NCBI GenBank assembly: GCA_002696645.1 | Contig: NZSA01000068.1 | Location: 48,098-92,290 of the forward strand | DNA from: Rhodospirillales bacterium | GTDB taxonomy: Bacteria > Pseudomonadota > Alphaproteobacteria > UBA8366 > Aestuariispiraceae | Length of the DNA stretch: 44,193 bases | Direction: 5' to 3' | In this document: one piece after another, positions 29,788-39,484 of the stretch | How positions within the stretch are numbered: position 1 is the first letter of the stretch | Layout of the letters: every line of letters starts with the position of its first letter | Position numbers and translations under genes: made by a program | The notes under the pieces: generated by a model | Databases searched by the model: none | Told to the model about the DNA's origin: nothing | What the model saw: only the letters and a program-made list of their open reading frames with translations

Positions 29788-31185
29788 TTAGGTACCATCG
29801 CCCCCGTCGTCGCCTTGCTTGGGTTTAGGTTGTCTCTTGCGATCGCTTCCACCATCAAGGCTGGACTCCGTAGACAGATCTTCCTCCCGCGAGGCAGATT
29901 CCGCTTCGGATGAGGAGCCCCCTTGATCATCTGCATCCGTCGATGACTGATTGGCTTTGCCAGGCGGCGAGAACAATTCTGGCATAGAGCCAGGAATAGT
30001 TTCCAGATACAGGGAACGACTGGGGAAGGCAAAGCCGGTTTCAGCATCCTCAACAATCGCTTTGACGGCATAGGCCAAGTCTTCTTTGACCTTCAAATAT
30101 TCGCCCCAAACTGTTGTCTTGGTGAAACAATACACCATGAAATCGATGGAACTGTCGTTGAACTTGTCCAGGCGCACAAACAGGGTCGCCTGGTCTGCGG
30201 GCACGAAATCAGGACTTTTGACGATGTAATCCTCAATCGCATCGCGAATTTCGCGCAACTGGTCGGTGGTCGTGCGGTATTCAACGCCAATGACCCAATA
30301 AATCCGGCGGTGCGTCATGCGGGAGAAATTGGTGACCGCAACGTCTGACAATTGTGCATTCGGAACAAAGACGGGCGCCTTGTCGAACCGCCGTATGAAG
30401 GTGGAACGAAAGCCAATTGACTCGACTGTTCCCTCCACAACGCCGTCAACTTGAATCCATTCCCCAATAGAAAATCGCTTTTCAACCAGAATCAAAATTC
30501 CGGCGATCAGGTTTTTGAACAGATCCTGTGCGCCCAGCGCAACGGCGACCCCAAACAGTCCCAGACCGGCAATGATAGGGCCGACCTGAATGCCCCAAAT
30601 TTCCAGCACGGTTGCGGCACCGATTAAGGCGACCAGAACCTTGATCGCCTTGATCAACCATTCGACCATCGCGGATGTGAAGACACGCTCGACCTTTCCC
30701 AGGACAAAGGACAACGGGTCAACCATCCTGAACAGGGTCCAGAAAATTATGAAGACAATCAGGGACCGGTTCAGCGATGTCGCCAGTGCTTCTGGTGTGC
30801 CGCTGAGGTTAAGATACTCGGTTGCGAAAAACACACCGATGACGGCGGGGACAAAGCGAACCGGTTCGCTGAGCGCCGTTGCTAAGGAATCATCCAGTTT
30901 GTTGTCGCTTCGCTGTGCGATTTTTTCGACACGGCGCAAGATAAAGCGGCTGAAGAACTGCCGAAAAATCAGGAATATGATCAATATCCCAAGCGCGATC
31001 AGGATATCGCCCAGACTGGTTCCCCCGATCCCATAATTCCATACGTCCTTCACCATGTCCCAATATGCGACCAGTGTTTCTTTGTTCAGGCTATCGATGT
31101 TGTCGGATACAACTTCCAGCGCCGAGGTGACCGGATCGCTTTGGGCCAGGATTATGGTGTCTTGAGGTGATGCTGGGGGTGTCAC
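29788..31185 (-). CDS. MscS-family mechanosensitive channel
   Basis: The 465-residue protein starts with GTG at 31185, with AGAGGA upstream. Four transmembrane helices are visible (about 58-78, 108-125, 141-160, 175-195), followed by the pore-lining helix and beta domain: GPIIAGLGLFGVAVALGAQD, LFKNLIAGILILVEKRFSIG, EWIQVDGVVEGTVESIGFRS and VFVPNAQLSDVAVTNFSR. The C-terminal roughly 50 residues are Ser/Asp/Glu-rich and probably disordered. It likely opens on membrane tension to release solutes during osmotic downshock. It lies 38 bp after mutY on the same strand. It is unrelated in layout to the large MscS fusion at 14636, sharing only the channel domain. Confidence 0.92.
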   Translation of the reverse strand: MTPPASPQDTIILAQSDPVTSALEVVSDNIDSLNKETLVAYWDMVKDVWNYGIGGTSLGDILIALGILIIFLIFRQFFSRFILRRVEKIAQRSDNKLDDSLATALSEPVRFVPAVIGVFFATEYLNLSGTPEALATSLNRSLIVFIIFWTLFRMVDPLSFVLGKVERVFTSAMVEWLIKAIKVLVALIGAATVLEIWGIQVGPIIAGLGLFGVAVALGAQDLFKNLIAGILILVEKRFSIGEWIQVDGVVEGTVESIGFRSTFIRRFDKAPVFVPNAQLSDVAVTNFSRMTHRRIYWVIGVEYRTTTDQLREIRDAIEDYIVKSPDFVPADQATLFVRLDKFNDSSIDFMVYCFTKTTVWGEYLKVKEDLAYAVKAIVEDAETGFAFPSRSLYLETIPGSMPELFSPPGKANQSSTDADDQGGSSSEAESASREEDLSTESSLDGGSDRKRQPKPKQGDDGGDGT

Positions 31186-31223
31186 AAGCGGGTCCTCTCA
31201 GGGGTGGGGCGGCTATGTGGCGT

Positions 31224-32294
31224 TTATGGGGCAACCATCAGGGCAGCTTTCGCAACCTTCCGCATTACGGTCGGCAAGGCTACCTGGTCCAAGCGATCAG
31301 GCAGGCACCATATACAGTTTTCCGGCACATTGTCATCATTCGCCCAATCTTCTGTTGCTTGGCAGGCATAAACATTCAGTTCCAGATGAAAATGGGTAAA
31401 GGTGTGGCGGATTTCACCCACTTTCTGAAAGTTAAATGGTTCCTCTGGCAGGCCGGTCTGGGCAAAATCCGTACTTTCCTGTTCTTTCCAATCTGTGGAA
31501 GGGATTTCCATCATCCCCCCCAGCAGACCTGTCTCTGCCCGGCGGCGCAACAGTATGGACCCATCCGGTCGGGTGATCCAAAAGGCGGTTCCGCGGCGCG
31601 TAGGCTTTGCTTTCTTAGGCAGTTTCCTTGGCAAGGTGGCAGCACGATCCTTGCCACTGCAGGCGGTAATCAGGGGACATAAGACGCATTTTGGATTGCC
31701 CGGCACACAGATGGTTGCACCCAGATCCATCATCGCCTGGGCAAAATCCCCGGGTCGATGGGTCGGCGTCATATCCGATACATGCCGATACAGGATCGGC
31801 TTTGACTCGGGCAGGGGTGTGTCAATGTCAAACAGGCGGGTCGTCACCCGCTCAATATTCCCATCCATCACGGATGCTGGTTGATTGAAGGCGATGGCGG
31901 CAATGGCGGCTGCTGTGTAGCGACCGATGCCTGGCAGTTCCAGCAGGGCTTCTTCTGTTTGAGGAAACCGGCCATTGAATTGTGTTGCGACCTGTTTGGC
32001 ACATTTGTGCAGGTTGCGTGCCCGGGCGTAATAGCCAAGACCCGCCCAGGCGGTCAGCACGTCGTCCAGATCCGCCGCTGCCAGATCGCCCACAGTTGGC
32101 CACAGCTTTAGAAACTTGCGAAAATAATCCGCCACCGTTGCAACAGTGGTTTGTTGCAGCATGACTTCTGACAGCCAGACATGATACGGGTCCGCCAAAT
32201 CACCCGGCAGTGACCGCCAGGGCAGGCGGCGCGCATGTCTATCATACCAAGGTAACAGCAGCGGGGCGATATCGGTTTCAGAAAGGTGGCTCAT
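31224..32294 (-). CDS. mutY: A/G-specific adenine DNA glycosylase
   Basis: MutY removes adenine mispaired with 8-oxoguanine. The 356-residue protein shows SEVMLQQTTVATVADYFRKF, the helix-hairpin-helix LLELPGIGRYTAAAIAAIAF with the following catalytic Asp in SVMDGNIERVTTRLF, and the iron-sulfur loop CVPGNPKCVLCPLITAC (C-x6-C-x2-C-x5-C). The C-terminal NUDIX-like domain that recognises 8-oxoG is present (IRHTFTHFHLELNVY). The ATG at 32294 gives the usual N-terminus. A longer frame to 32369 would collide with the divergent DUF721 gene. About 75 bp separates the two divergent starts. Confidence 0.96.
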   Translation of the reverse strand: MSHLSETDIAPLLLPWYDRHARRLPWRSLPGDLADPYHVWLSEVMLQQTTVATVADYFRKFLKLWPTVGDLAAADLDDVLTAWAGLGYYARARNLHKCAKQVATQFNGRFPQTEEALLELPGIGRYTAAAIAAIAFNQPASVMDGNIERVTTRLFDIDTPLPESKPILYRHVSDMTPTHRPGDFAQAMMDLGATICVPGNPKCVLCPLITACSGKDRAATLPRKLPKKAKPTRRGTAFWITRPDGSILLRRRAETGLLGGMMEIPSTDWKEQESTDFAQTGLPEEPFNFQKVGEIRHTFTHFHLELNVYACQATEDWANDDNVPENCIWCLPDRLDQVALPTVMRKVAKAALMVAP

Positions 32295-32369
32295 GGCGTT
32301 ACAGTGTAGTGAGCGCGCGCGGCAAATCCAGCCCCAGACGACAAGATTATACATTTCGGAAAGATCCAC

Positions 32370-32951
32370 ATGTCTGACGACGAAACACCAGCCAGACCAT
32401 CCAATAGCTGGGCCGCTAAGAAGAAGGATGATAGGCGCTATGGCGGCACACGGTCTTTGGCTTCTCTGGTGCCGGGTCTGACGAAGAAGGCTGTGGGTAA
32501 GCGGGGCTTCACGGATGCGCGGATTTTAAATGAATGGGATCAGATCGTCGGGGTCGATCTGGCGCGCCATGCGCATCCGGACCGCCTGACTTTTCCCAGG
32601 GGACGCCGGGATGCAGGCACGCTGCATATTCGTGCGCTGGGGCCCATGGCGACAGAATTGCAGCATCTGGAGCCGGTGCTGGTATCGCGTATCAATATGC
32701 ATTTCGGCTATAAGGCGATTTCCGGAATCAAACTGATGCAGGTGCCGCCCACGCGTCTGGCGAACCGCAAGGCCGGGCCCGGCCGGTTAGGGGCCGCGCC
32801 CAAACCACCCCAAACGCCGGCTGATCCGGAACGTCTGGCGCAGATGAAACTGGACCTGCAACGGGTTGAGGATCCAGAGCTACGGGCGGTTTTGTTGCGC
32901 ATCGGGGAGTCGGTGCTGCGCCGGGATGCTGCGAAAAAGACGCAGGAATAA
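32370..32951 (+). CDS. DUF721 (DciA-like) protein
   Basis: The 193-residue protein carries a DUF721 domain at about 30-125: SLVPGLTKKAVGKRGFTDAR, ILNEWDQIVG, GTLHIRALGPMATELQHLEP and INMHFGYKAISGIKLMQ. The family includes DciA, the ancestral replicative-helicase loader, but alphaproteobacterial members are usually annotated only as DUF721, so a role in DNA metabolism is inferred. The C-terminal 60 residues are charged, perhaps flexible. Its place beside mutY and upstream of the thiol-disulfide gene and smc is a familiar alphaproteobacterial order. GGAAAG precedes the ATG. Confidence 0.85.
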   Translation: MSDDETPARPSNSWAAKKKDDRRYGGTRSLASLVPGLTKKAVGKRGFTDARILNEWDQIVGVDLARHAHPDRLTFPRGRRDAGTLHIRALGPMATELQHLEPVLVSRINMHFGYKAISGIKLMQVPPTRLANRKAGPGRLGAAPKPPQTPADPERLAQMKLDLQRVEDPELRAVLLRIGESVLRRDAAKKTQE

Positions 32952-33033
32952 TTCACCAAGCCTTGCCATAAGGGTCTTAAATTCATACCTAAGACACATC
33001 ACTGTCGGACGATTGTTAAAGGGGTTGTCATTC

Positions 33034-33741
33034 ATGAGCATTCTTCAGCATAAAGCCACTGTTCCGGCGATCATTGTCGCCTTGACGGTTATTGTGGGTG
33101 GGGTCGCGTTCTTCCGCAGTGGAACAGAGATATCTAGCCTGCCCAATGCCAGCACTGTACAACCCAATGCGCCGCTGATTTCCGAGGCACAAGCTGCTGA
33201 ATCCCCCTCTGCGCAGAATCAGGCGCTGATTACGCCCCGTATTTTGGGCAATCCCGACGCCCCGGTGACCATTATTGAATATGCGTCCCTGACATGCCCG
33301 CATTGTGCGGCCTTTCATCAGGAGACCCTGCCGGAATTGAAGAAAACCTATATCGATACCGGTAAGGTTAAGCTGGAATTTCGTGATTATCCGTTGAATG
33401 AAGGGGCGGCGCTTGGTTCTTTGTTGGCCCGCTGTGCCCCTGAAGATCGCTATTTCCCGCTGGTCAACCTGCTGTTCGCACAACAGCCGGCCTGGGGCGG
33501 GTCCCAGAACATGCTGGCGGATCTGGCAAAGCTGGGCAGCTTTGCGGGTATGTCGTCCGATAGTATTGAAGCGTGTTTTAACAATCAGGACCTCTATGCG
33601 GCGATTGTGAAGCAGCGCAGCTATTGGTCCGAACTGGATGATATCGGCTCAACCCCGACATTCATCATTGATGGAACCAAGATCGTTGGGTCTCAACCGT
33701 TCGAAAAGTTTCAAGAAGTGATTGAAGCGGCGCTGAACTGA
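33034..33741 (+). CDS. DsbA-family thiol-disulfide oxidoreductase, exported
   Basis: The 235-residue protein has an N-terminal membrane anchor or uncleaved signal (about 8-27, VPAIIVALTVIVGGVAFF). A Ser/Ala/Gln linker leads to a thioredoxin fold of the DsbA_4 type, with the active site SLTCPHCAAFHQETLPELKK and the cis-Pro region STPTFIIDGTKIVG. It probably forms or isomerises disulfides in the periplasm. An earlier frame start (32866) lies within the DUF721 gene, and the ATG at 33034 with AAGGGG upstream is preferred. It is followed by a GAATCAC/GTGATTC inverted repeat directly after the stop and then by smc. Confidence 0.92.
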   Translation: MSILQHKATVPAIIVALTVIVGGVAFFRSGTEISSLPNASTVQPNAPLISEAQAAESPSAQNQALITPRILGNPDAPVTIIEYASLTCPHCAAFHQETLPELKKTYIDTGKVKLEFRDYPLNEGAALGSLLARCAPEDRYFPLVNLLFAQQPAWGGSQNMLADLAKLGSFAGMSSDSIEACFNNQDLYAAIVKQRSYWSELDDIGSTPTFIIDGTKIVGSQPFEKFQEVIEAALN

Positions 33742-33745
33742 TACC

Positions 33746-33802
33746 GAATCACGGCGTGATTCCAAGCCCCTTCGGGAACGACTCGACTCTTCCGTCAGAA
33801 TC
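33746..33802. promoter_or_regulatory. Five GANTC sites in 57 bp upstream of smc
   Basis: GAATC at 33746, GATTC at 33758, GACTC at 33780 and 33785, and GAATC at 33798. The first two lie in the arms of GAATCAC-GGC-GTGATTC, right after the dsbA-type stop, which could also act as a terminator stem. Chance density is about one per 256 bp. CcrM methylates GANTC in Alphaproteobacteria, so a cell-cycle-tuned smc promoter is a reasonable inference. Confidence 0.55.
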
Positions 33803-33878
33803 CGTATTGCCTAGTACGTTAGGGATGGCATCTCATCCTGATATACTTGCGTGTTTTGGCCAGAACGGACCAGTCTAA

Positions 33879-36800
33879 GTGCATTTCAAGAAGCTGCGTG
33901 TGCACGGTTTCAAGTCTTTCGTTGACCCGGTCGAACTGATGATCGAACCGGGTATAACGGGAGTCGTGGGTCCCAATGGCTGCGGCAAATCCAATGTCAT
34001 CGAATCGCTGCGCTGGGTGATGGGGGAAGCATCGGCCAAAAGGATGCGCGGTGGCGAGATGGACGACGTCATCTTTGCGGGGTCCTCTACGCGACCACAG
34101 CGCAATAATGCTGAAGTCACCGTTTTCATGGACAATGCAGATCGCATTGCGCCTGCAGCCTTCAATGATTCTGATGAAATCGAAATCACCCGACGAATCG
34201 ACCGAGGGCAGGGATCGACCTATCGCATCAATGGCAAGGAAGTCCGCGCCCGCGACGTGCAATTGCTGTTTGCGGATCTGGCAACGGGCGCGAATTCCAC
34301 GGCCATTGTCAGTCAGGGTCGCGTTGGCGCACTGATCGGCGCGAAACCGACCGATCGCCGCACCCTGCTGGAAGAAGCCGCAGGCATTCGGGGGCTGCAT
34401 TCCAGGCGGCATGAGGCGGAATTACGTCTGAAAGCCGCCGAATCGAATTTGGAGCGTCTGGAAGATGTGATCGGGGCATTGGAAACGCAGTTTGGCGGAT
34501 TGCAGCGCCAGGCCCGCCAGGCCAATCGCTATCGCAAGATTGCCGAACAATTGCGCGCCCAGGAAGCGATTCTATTGCATATCCGCTGGTTGGAGGCAGA
34601 TCAGACCCTGACCGATGCTCGCGCTGCCCTGGCGGAGGCTGAATCGGTCGTGGCAGAGCGGACACAGGCCGCCGCTCAGGGAGCGTCTTTGCAGACCCAT
34701 GCCCATGAGGTGATCCCAAAACTGAGAGAAGCCGAGGCGGAAGCTGCCGCACGCCTGCAGGCGCAGGTGATTGCGGAGCGACAGTTGCAGTCTGAGGCCG
34801 AACGGGTGGGGGAGCAGATTACGGAACTGCGCGCCCGGTTGGATCAGATCGCGACCGATGCCAGCCGGGAAGAGACCTTGGCCTCTGACGCGGTAGAGGC
34901 ATTGGCTCGGCTGAAAGAGGAAAAGGAAACGCTGGAGGCCCAGCAGGCAGGCGAGAAGGTAACCACGGACCGATTGCGTCAGGAGCGGGATGAAGCAGAT
35001 GCAGCCGTTACCGAAAAAGAGCAGGCGCTGGATGAGTTAAACGAGCATGTCGCCGCCGTAGAAGCACAGCGGGCGTCCCTGATCAGACAGGTGGAAGAAG
35101 CGACCCGTCGTCTTGCGGCGTTGGATGCGCGCGCTGGTGCGATCTCTCAAGAAACAGAAGAGTTGAACCAGAAGATTGCGCAGGCCGGTGATGTTGAAGC
35201 CGCCCGCGCGGCGGTGACACAAGCAGATGCTGCCCTGTCACAGGCGCGCAACGATGCTGAAACCGCCGAAAGCCAGCGCGACGAAGCGGAACAAGCCGCC
35301 AAAACTGCACGCGGGGCGTTGGATCAGGCGGACGCTGCGATGCGCGCGGAACTGGATGCCGCCCGCAATGCAGCACGCGACGCCCTTAGTACCGCAGAGC
35401 GCACCGCCCGTGACAGTATCAGTCAGGCGGATCGCGCCGGACGCGATGCCGTATCGGCGGCGGAACGCACTGGACGGGAACAGGTGGAGGCCGCGCGCAG
35501 TAAGCGGTCCAGCCTGGCGGCAGAAGCCAATGCCTTGCGGGACCTGTTGACTCAGGATGATGACGGGGCCGAGCCGGTTCTGGAACAATTGGATGTAGCC
35601 AGCGGCTATGAAACCGCTTTGGGGGCGGCCTTTGGCGATGACCTGGATGCCGCCCTGGATGAGGCCGCTTCGCGCCATTGGATTGATTTGGGTGCCTTGC
35701 CAAATGGCGGTCCAGACTTACCCGGTGGCGTGGTGCCACTGTCCAGGCATGTGCGGGCACCAGAGTCTCTGGGGCGGCGGTTAAGCCAGGTTGGCGTTGC
35801 CGAAGATGCAGCCATCGCAACCCGTCTGCAGGCGGATTTGGCAGTTGGTCAGCGCCTTGTGACGCAAGACGGCGGGCTATGGCGTTGGGATGGATTGCGC
35901 ATTCGCCCGGGCACCGCGACGGCGGCGGCAAAGCGTTTGGAATATCGAAACCGTCTGGCGGTCGTCGAAGACGCATTGCAGGCCGCAGAGAAGACCTTGG
36001 CTGGTGCGACCGAAGCCGCTGAGCAAGCCCTTTTAGCTACCCGCGCGCAGGCAGAGGCGGATCAGGCCAAGGCGCATGAAGCCGCCGACGCACTGATTGC
36101 AGAAGCCCGCAGCGCCAATGAGGCGGCCCTGTCGGATGCAGAAGCGAAAGCGCATGGACGCCTGGACGATTTACGCAAAGCCTCTGAGGTTGCGGCTGAT
36201 GCCCTCTCGCAGGCCTCAATGCGCGCGACACAGGCCCGTCAGGATCAGCAGGCCGCCTATGATCAGGTCGGTCAGGCCCGCGCCACCCTGACCCGGTTGG
36301 AACAGCAGGTTTCAGACAGCCGCAACCGTCTGTCTGCACTGGTTGAAGAATCCGCCCGGTTGGAGGCGGATAAAGTCGAGGCTCAGGATCGTTTGGCGTC
36401 TTCGCAACAGGCACAGAAAGTGCTGGAGGATGCAGGCGCCCTTCGAGAGCGCCTCAGCCGTCTGCGCACTACGGTTGCCGAGTTGCGCGCCCGTCAGGTT
36501 GAAAAACGCTCTGCCTTTGATCAGTTAGAGCGCGATGCCAGGGCGCGGGGGGATCGCCTTGCTGCCATCTCTGCGGAAATGCAGTCCTGGACCAGCCGGT
36601 CCGAAGGGGCGACCCGACGCATGGCCGATTTGGAACAGCGTCGACTGGCAGCCGGGCGCGATTTGACTGCTATGGAGGCCCGACCGGCAGAGATTGAGGA
36701 GAAGCTTGGTTTCCTGCGCGACACGATTGCAAAATGTGAAGCAGAGCGTCAGGCCGCGGCGGATAAATTGGCCGAAGCAGAGAATGCCCAACGCGATATG

Positions 36801-37670
36801 GATTTTGCCCTGCGACAGGCAGAAACAGCCCTGGCTGCCGCCCGCGAGGCCCGTGTCCGGCGTGAAGCGGCAGTGGAGCAGGCGATGCAGACCGTTGCCA
36901 GCCTGACCGAACGGGTGCGCGAGAAACTGGACTGCACCCCGGAAGAGGCCCTGACACAATCCGGCCTGGAATCGGATGCGACCCTGCCGCCCCAGGATGA
37001 TGTGGAACGCCGAATAGAGCGCCTGGCGCGAGAGCGCGACGCCATCGGCCCGGTCAATCTGCGCGCAGAGCAGGAAGCGGCAGAACTGGAAGAACAGATC
37101 GCCTCCATGCAGGCGGAACGCGATGACCTGATCGCCGCCATCGCCCGTCTGCGCCAGGGCATCAATGCTTTAAACCGCGAGGGCCGGGAGCGTCTGTTAA
37201 AGGCCTTCGATGAAGTGAATACACATTTCCGGGACCTGTTCGTAACCCTGTTTGGGGGCGGTGAGGCGCATCTGAAGCTAACCGAATCCGATGATCCGCT
37301 TGAGGCAGGTCTGGAAATCATGGCCAGCCCGCCGGGTAAGAAAATGCAAATCCTGTCGCTGCTGTCAGGGGGGGAGCAGGCACTGACCGCACTCGCCCTG
37401 TTGTTTGGGGTGTTCCTAACCAACCCCGCCCCGATCTGTGTGCTGGACGAGGTGGATGCACCGCTGGATGACAGCAATGTGGATCGCTTTTGTAAGATGC
37501 TGGATCAGATCACAAGCGCAGGTTCCACACGCTTTCTGGTCGTCACCCATCACCGTATGACCATGGCTCGTATGGACCGCCTGTTTGGTGTGACCATGGC
37601 AGAGCGGGGCGTATCACAATTGGTGTCCGTCGATCTGCGTCAGGCAGAGCGCATGAAAGAGGCTGGTTAA
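33879..37670 (+). CDS. smc: Chromosome segregation protein SMC
   Basis: SMC is the ATPase core of bacterial condensin (with ScpA/ScpB). The N-terminal half-ATPase has GVVGPNGCGKSNVIESLRWV. Two long coiled coils, rich in Ala, Glu, Arg and Gln, flank a hinge near residues 560-690 (VLEQLDVASGYETALGAAFG and following). The C-terminal half holds the signature LSLLSGGEQALTALALLFG and Walker B PICVLDEVDAPLDDSNV. At 1263 residues it is a little longer than the common 1150-1200. Most of the extra length is low-complexity coil (for example 35230-35500), in Ala/Arg/Glu-rich repeats. The GTG start at 33879 opens the canonical MHFKKLRVHGFKSF sequence but has no clear ribosome site. Gene order with the dsbA-type gene is typical. 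Confidence 0.97.
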   Translation: MHFKKLRVHGFKSFVDPVELMIEPGITGVVGPNGCGKSNVIESLRWVMGEASAKRMRGGEMDDVIFAGSSTRPQRNNAEVTVFMDNADRIAPAAFNDSDEIEITRRIDRGQGSTYRINGKEVRARDVQLLFADLATGANSTAIVSQGRVGALIGAKPTDRRTLLEEAAGIRGLHSRRHEAELRLKAAESNLERLEDVIGALETQFGGLQRQARQANRYRKIAEQLRAQEAILLHIRWLEADQTLTDARAALAEAESVVAERTQAAAQGASLQTHAHEVIPKLREAEAEAAARLQAQVIAERQLQSEAERVGEQITELRARLDQIATDASREETLASDAVEALARLKEEKETLEAQQAGEKVTTDRLRQERDEADAAVTEKEQALDELNEHVAAVEAQRASLIRQVEEATRRLAALDARAGAISQETEELNQKIAQAGDVEAARAAVTQADAALSQARNDAETAESQRDEAEQAAKTARGALDQADAAMRAELDAARNAARDALSTAERTARDSISQADRAGRDAVSAAERTGREQVEAARSKRSSLAAEANALRDLLTQDDDGAEPVLEQLDVASGYETALGAAFGDDLDAALDEAASRHWIDLGALPNGGPDLPGGVVPLSRHVRAPESLGRRLSQVGVAEDAAIATRLQADLAVGQRLVTQDGGLWRWDGLRIRPGTATAAAKRLEYRNRLAVVEDALQAAEKTLAGATEAAEQALLATRAQAEADQAKAHEAADALIAEARSANEAALSDAEAKAHGRLDDLRKASEVAADALSQASMRATQARQDQQAAYDQVGQARATLTRLEQQVSDSRNRLSALVEESARLEADKVEAQDRLASSQQAQKVLEDAGALRERLSRLRTTVAELRARQVEKRSAFDQLERDARARGDRLAAISAEMQSWTSRSEGATRRMADLEQRRLAAGRDLTAMEARPAEIEEKLGFLRDTIAKCEAERQAAADKLAEAENAQRDMDFALRQAETALAAAREARVRREAAVEQAMQTVASLTERVREKLDCTPEEALTQSGLESDATLPPQDDVERRIERLARERDAIGPVNLRAEQEAAELEEQIASMQAERDDLIAAIARLRQGINALNREGRERLLKAFDEVNTHFRDLFVTLFGGGEAHLKLTESDDPLEAGLEIMASPPGKKMQILSLLSGGEQALTALALLFGVFLTNPAPICVLDEVDAPLDDSNVDRFCKMLDQITSAGSTRFLVVTHHRMTMARMDRLFGVTMAERGVSQLVSVDLRQAERMKEAG

Positions 37671-37677
37671 TCCCATC

Positions 37678-39144
37678 ATGGTCAACTTTGATCTGGTCCT
37701 TCGAAACGGCACCTGCGCCACCGCCAGTGACACTTTTCAGGCAGATATTGGGATTCAGGACGGGCGGATTGCGGCAATTGGCGAAAGCCTGTCCGATGGG
37801 GCGCGAGAGATCGATGCAACGGGCAGATTGATCCTGCCCGGCGGGGTCGACAGCCATTGTCATCTGGCCCAGGAAACTGTGGATGGCGTCGAATGCGCTG
37901 ATGATTTTGAAAGTGGCACGCGGTCGGCAGCCTTTGGCGGCACCACGACCGTGATGCCCTTCGCCATGCAGCAGCCCGGCAAGACCCTGGGCGAAACCGT
38001 TGCCGCCTATCACGCATTGGCTGGCCCCAAGGCGATCATCGACTATGGCTTTCACCTGATCCTGCGCGATCCCAATCCACAGGTTCTTGGTCAGGAATTA
38101 CCGGCGATGATCGAACAGGGGATTACGTCCTTCAAGGTCTATATGACCTATGACACGTTCAAGCTGGATGATTATGAATTATTGACTGTGTTATCGGCCG
38201 CGCGCACCCTTGGCGCCATGATGATGGTACATGCGGAAAACGATGACATCATCCGCTGGCTCAGCGAGAAACTGACGACAGGCGGACATCGCGCCCCGAA
38301 ATATCACGCCATCGCCCATGCTCGCATCGCAGAGAGCGAGGCGACCCGGCGGGCCATCGACCTGGCGTCCCTGACCGATACGCCCATGTTGATTGTCCAT
38401 GTTTCGGACGAGGCCGCGACCAGCGCGATCCGGTCGGCTCAAACCGCAGGGTTGAAGATCTTTGGGGAAACCTGCCCGCAATATCTGTTCCTGACCGCGG
38501 CTGATCTGGACCGCGACGGATTGGAGGGGGCGAAATACTGCTGCAGCCCGCCGCCGAGGGATTCTGCCGGGCAGGAGGCAATCTGGCGCGGGTTGAAGAA
38601 TGGCACGTTTCAGGTTTTCTCGTCTGATCATGCACCCTATCGCTTCGACCAGACGGGCAAGCTGCGTTATGGCATGGATGCCAGCTTCACCCAGCTTGCC
38701 AATGGCGTGCCGGGCCTGGAATTGCGCCTGCCGCTGCTCTTCTCTGAAGGGGTGGGCAAGGGTCGGCTTAGCCTTAACGAATTCGTCGCCCTGACCGCCA
38801 CCAATGCGGCAAAGCTCTATGGCTTGCATCCGCGAAAGGGCACAATCGCGGTCGGGGCTGATGCGGATCTGGCGATCTGGGACCCCAATAAAAAAGTCAC
38901 CGTCCAGTATGAGACGATGATCCACGATGATGTCGGATTTACGCCCTATGAGGGACGGCACCTGACCGGCTGGCCAGAGACGGTGTTGAGCCGGGGGCGG
39001 GTGGTCATTGAAAATGCGACTCTGTGCGCCCAGCCGGGGTCGGGCCTGTTTCTGGACTGTGCCAAACCGGATTCGGCCATCCCTACAGGGCGCCTGCATC
39101 CCGAAGCCAATCCCGCAGAAAATGGCGGTGCCCGGCTTATATGA
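37678..39144 (+). CDS. hydA: Dihydropyrimidinase (D-hydantoinase)
   Basis: The 488-residue protein is of the cyclic amidohydrolase family (EC 3.5.2.2), which hydrolyses 5,6-dihydropyrimidines and hydantoins. It shows the first metal pair in GGVDSHCHLAQE, the carboxylated Lys in SFKVYMTYDTF, MMMVHAENDDII, LIVHVSDEAATSAI, FGETCPQYLFLT, FSSDHAPYRF (metal Asp) and the C-terminal GTIAVGADADLAIWDPNK. It starts 7 bp after smc. A GAGG site lies inside the end of smc. Linkage with smc may be mere proximity. The downstream tRNA-Ser begins 97 bp later. Specificity between dihydropyrimidine and hydantoin cannot be settled here. Confidence 0.93.
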   Translation: MVNFDLVLRNGTCATASDTFQADIGIQDGRIAAIGESLSDGAREIDATGRLILPGGVDSHCHLAQETVDGVECADDFESGTRSAAFGGTTTVMPFAMQQPGKTLGETVAAYHALAGPKAIIDYGFHLILRDPNPQVLGQELPAMIEQGITSFKVYMTYDTFKLDDYELLTVLSAARTLGAMMMVHAENDDIIRWLSEKLTTGGHRAPKYHAIAHARIAESEATRRAIDLASLTDTPMLIVHVSDEAATSAIRSAQTAGLKIFGETCPQYLFLTAADLDRDGLEGAKYCCSPPPRDSAGQEAIWRGLKNGTFQVFSSDHAPYRFDQTGKLRYGMDASFTQLANGVPGLELRLPLLFSEGVGKGRLSLNEFVALTATNAAKLYGLHPRKGTIAVGADADLAIWDPNKKVTVQYETMIHDDVGFTPYEGRHLTGWPETVLSRGRVVIENATLCAQPGSGLFLDCAKPDSAIPTGRLHPEANPAENGGARLI

Positions 39145-39241
39145 CAAAGTGATTGCAGATCACAGCCCATATCGCATTGACAAGCCCCCCTCCAACCCGC
39201 TATCTCCCGCTGCGCTGATCGATCCAGTCGATCCCAAATGC

Positions 39242-39329
39242 GGAGGGATGGCAGAGCGGTAATGCAGCGGATTGCTAATCCGTCAACCTGATAAGGGTTG
39301 CGGGGGTTCGAGTCCCCCTCCCTCCGCCA
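39242..39329 (+). tRNA. tRNA-Ser (anticodon GCT)
   Basis: An 88-nt cloverleaf with acceptor arms GGAGGGA and TCCCTCC, a G discriminator and an encoded CCA. The anticodon loop TTGCTAA between GCGGA and TCCGT gives GCT (reads AGC/AGT). A long variable arm (CAACCTGATAAGGGTTG) is as expected for tRNA-Ser. T-loop GTTCGAGTC is present. Its 3' half is the likely integration site of the island to the right. Confidence 0.97.
39300..39329 (+). other. Probable attL core at the tRNA-Ser 3' end
   Basis: The tRNA 3' end is followed 155 bp later by a same-strand tyrosine integrase gene, the standard arrangement for tRNA-targeted islands. Integration would preserve the 3' end of the tRNA as a duplicated core. 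I found no second copy inside the window, so the other end is beyond 44193. Confidence 0.55.
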
Positions 39330-39484
39330 CTTTTCTGTTCATGATAGTTCGTATGCATCCGAAAAAATCCCTGAAACACTAGGATTTTAGGGATTTTACT
39401 GTTCGGGTCTGTGCGCTTGTGTTCGCTCAGAACCCCGTATAGTCTATGGGTAGAAATATGGGTAAATTATGAATGGTGCTTTAG

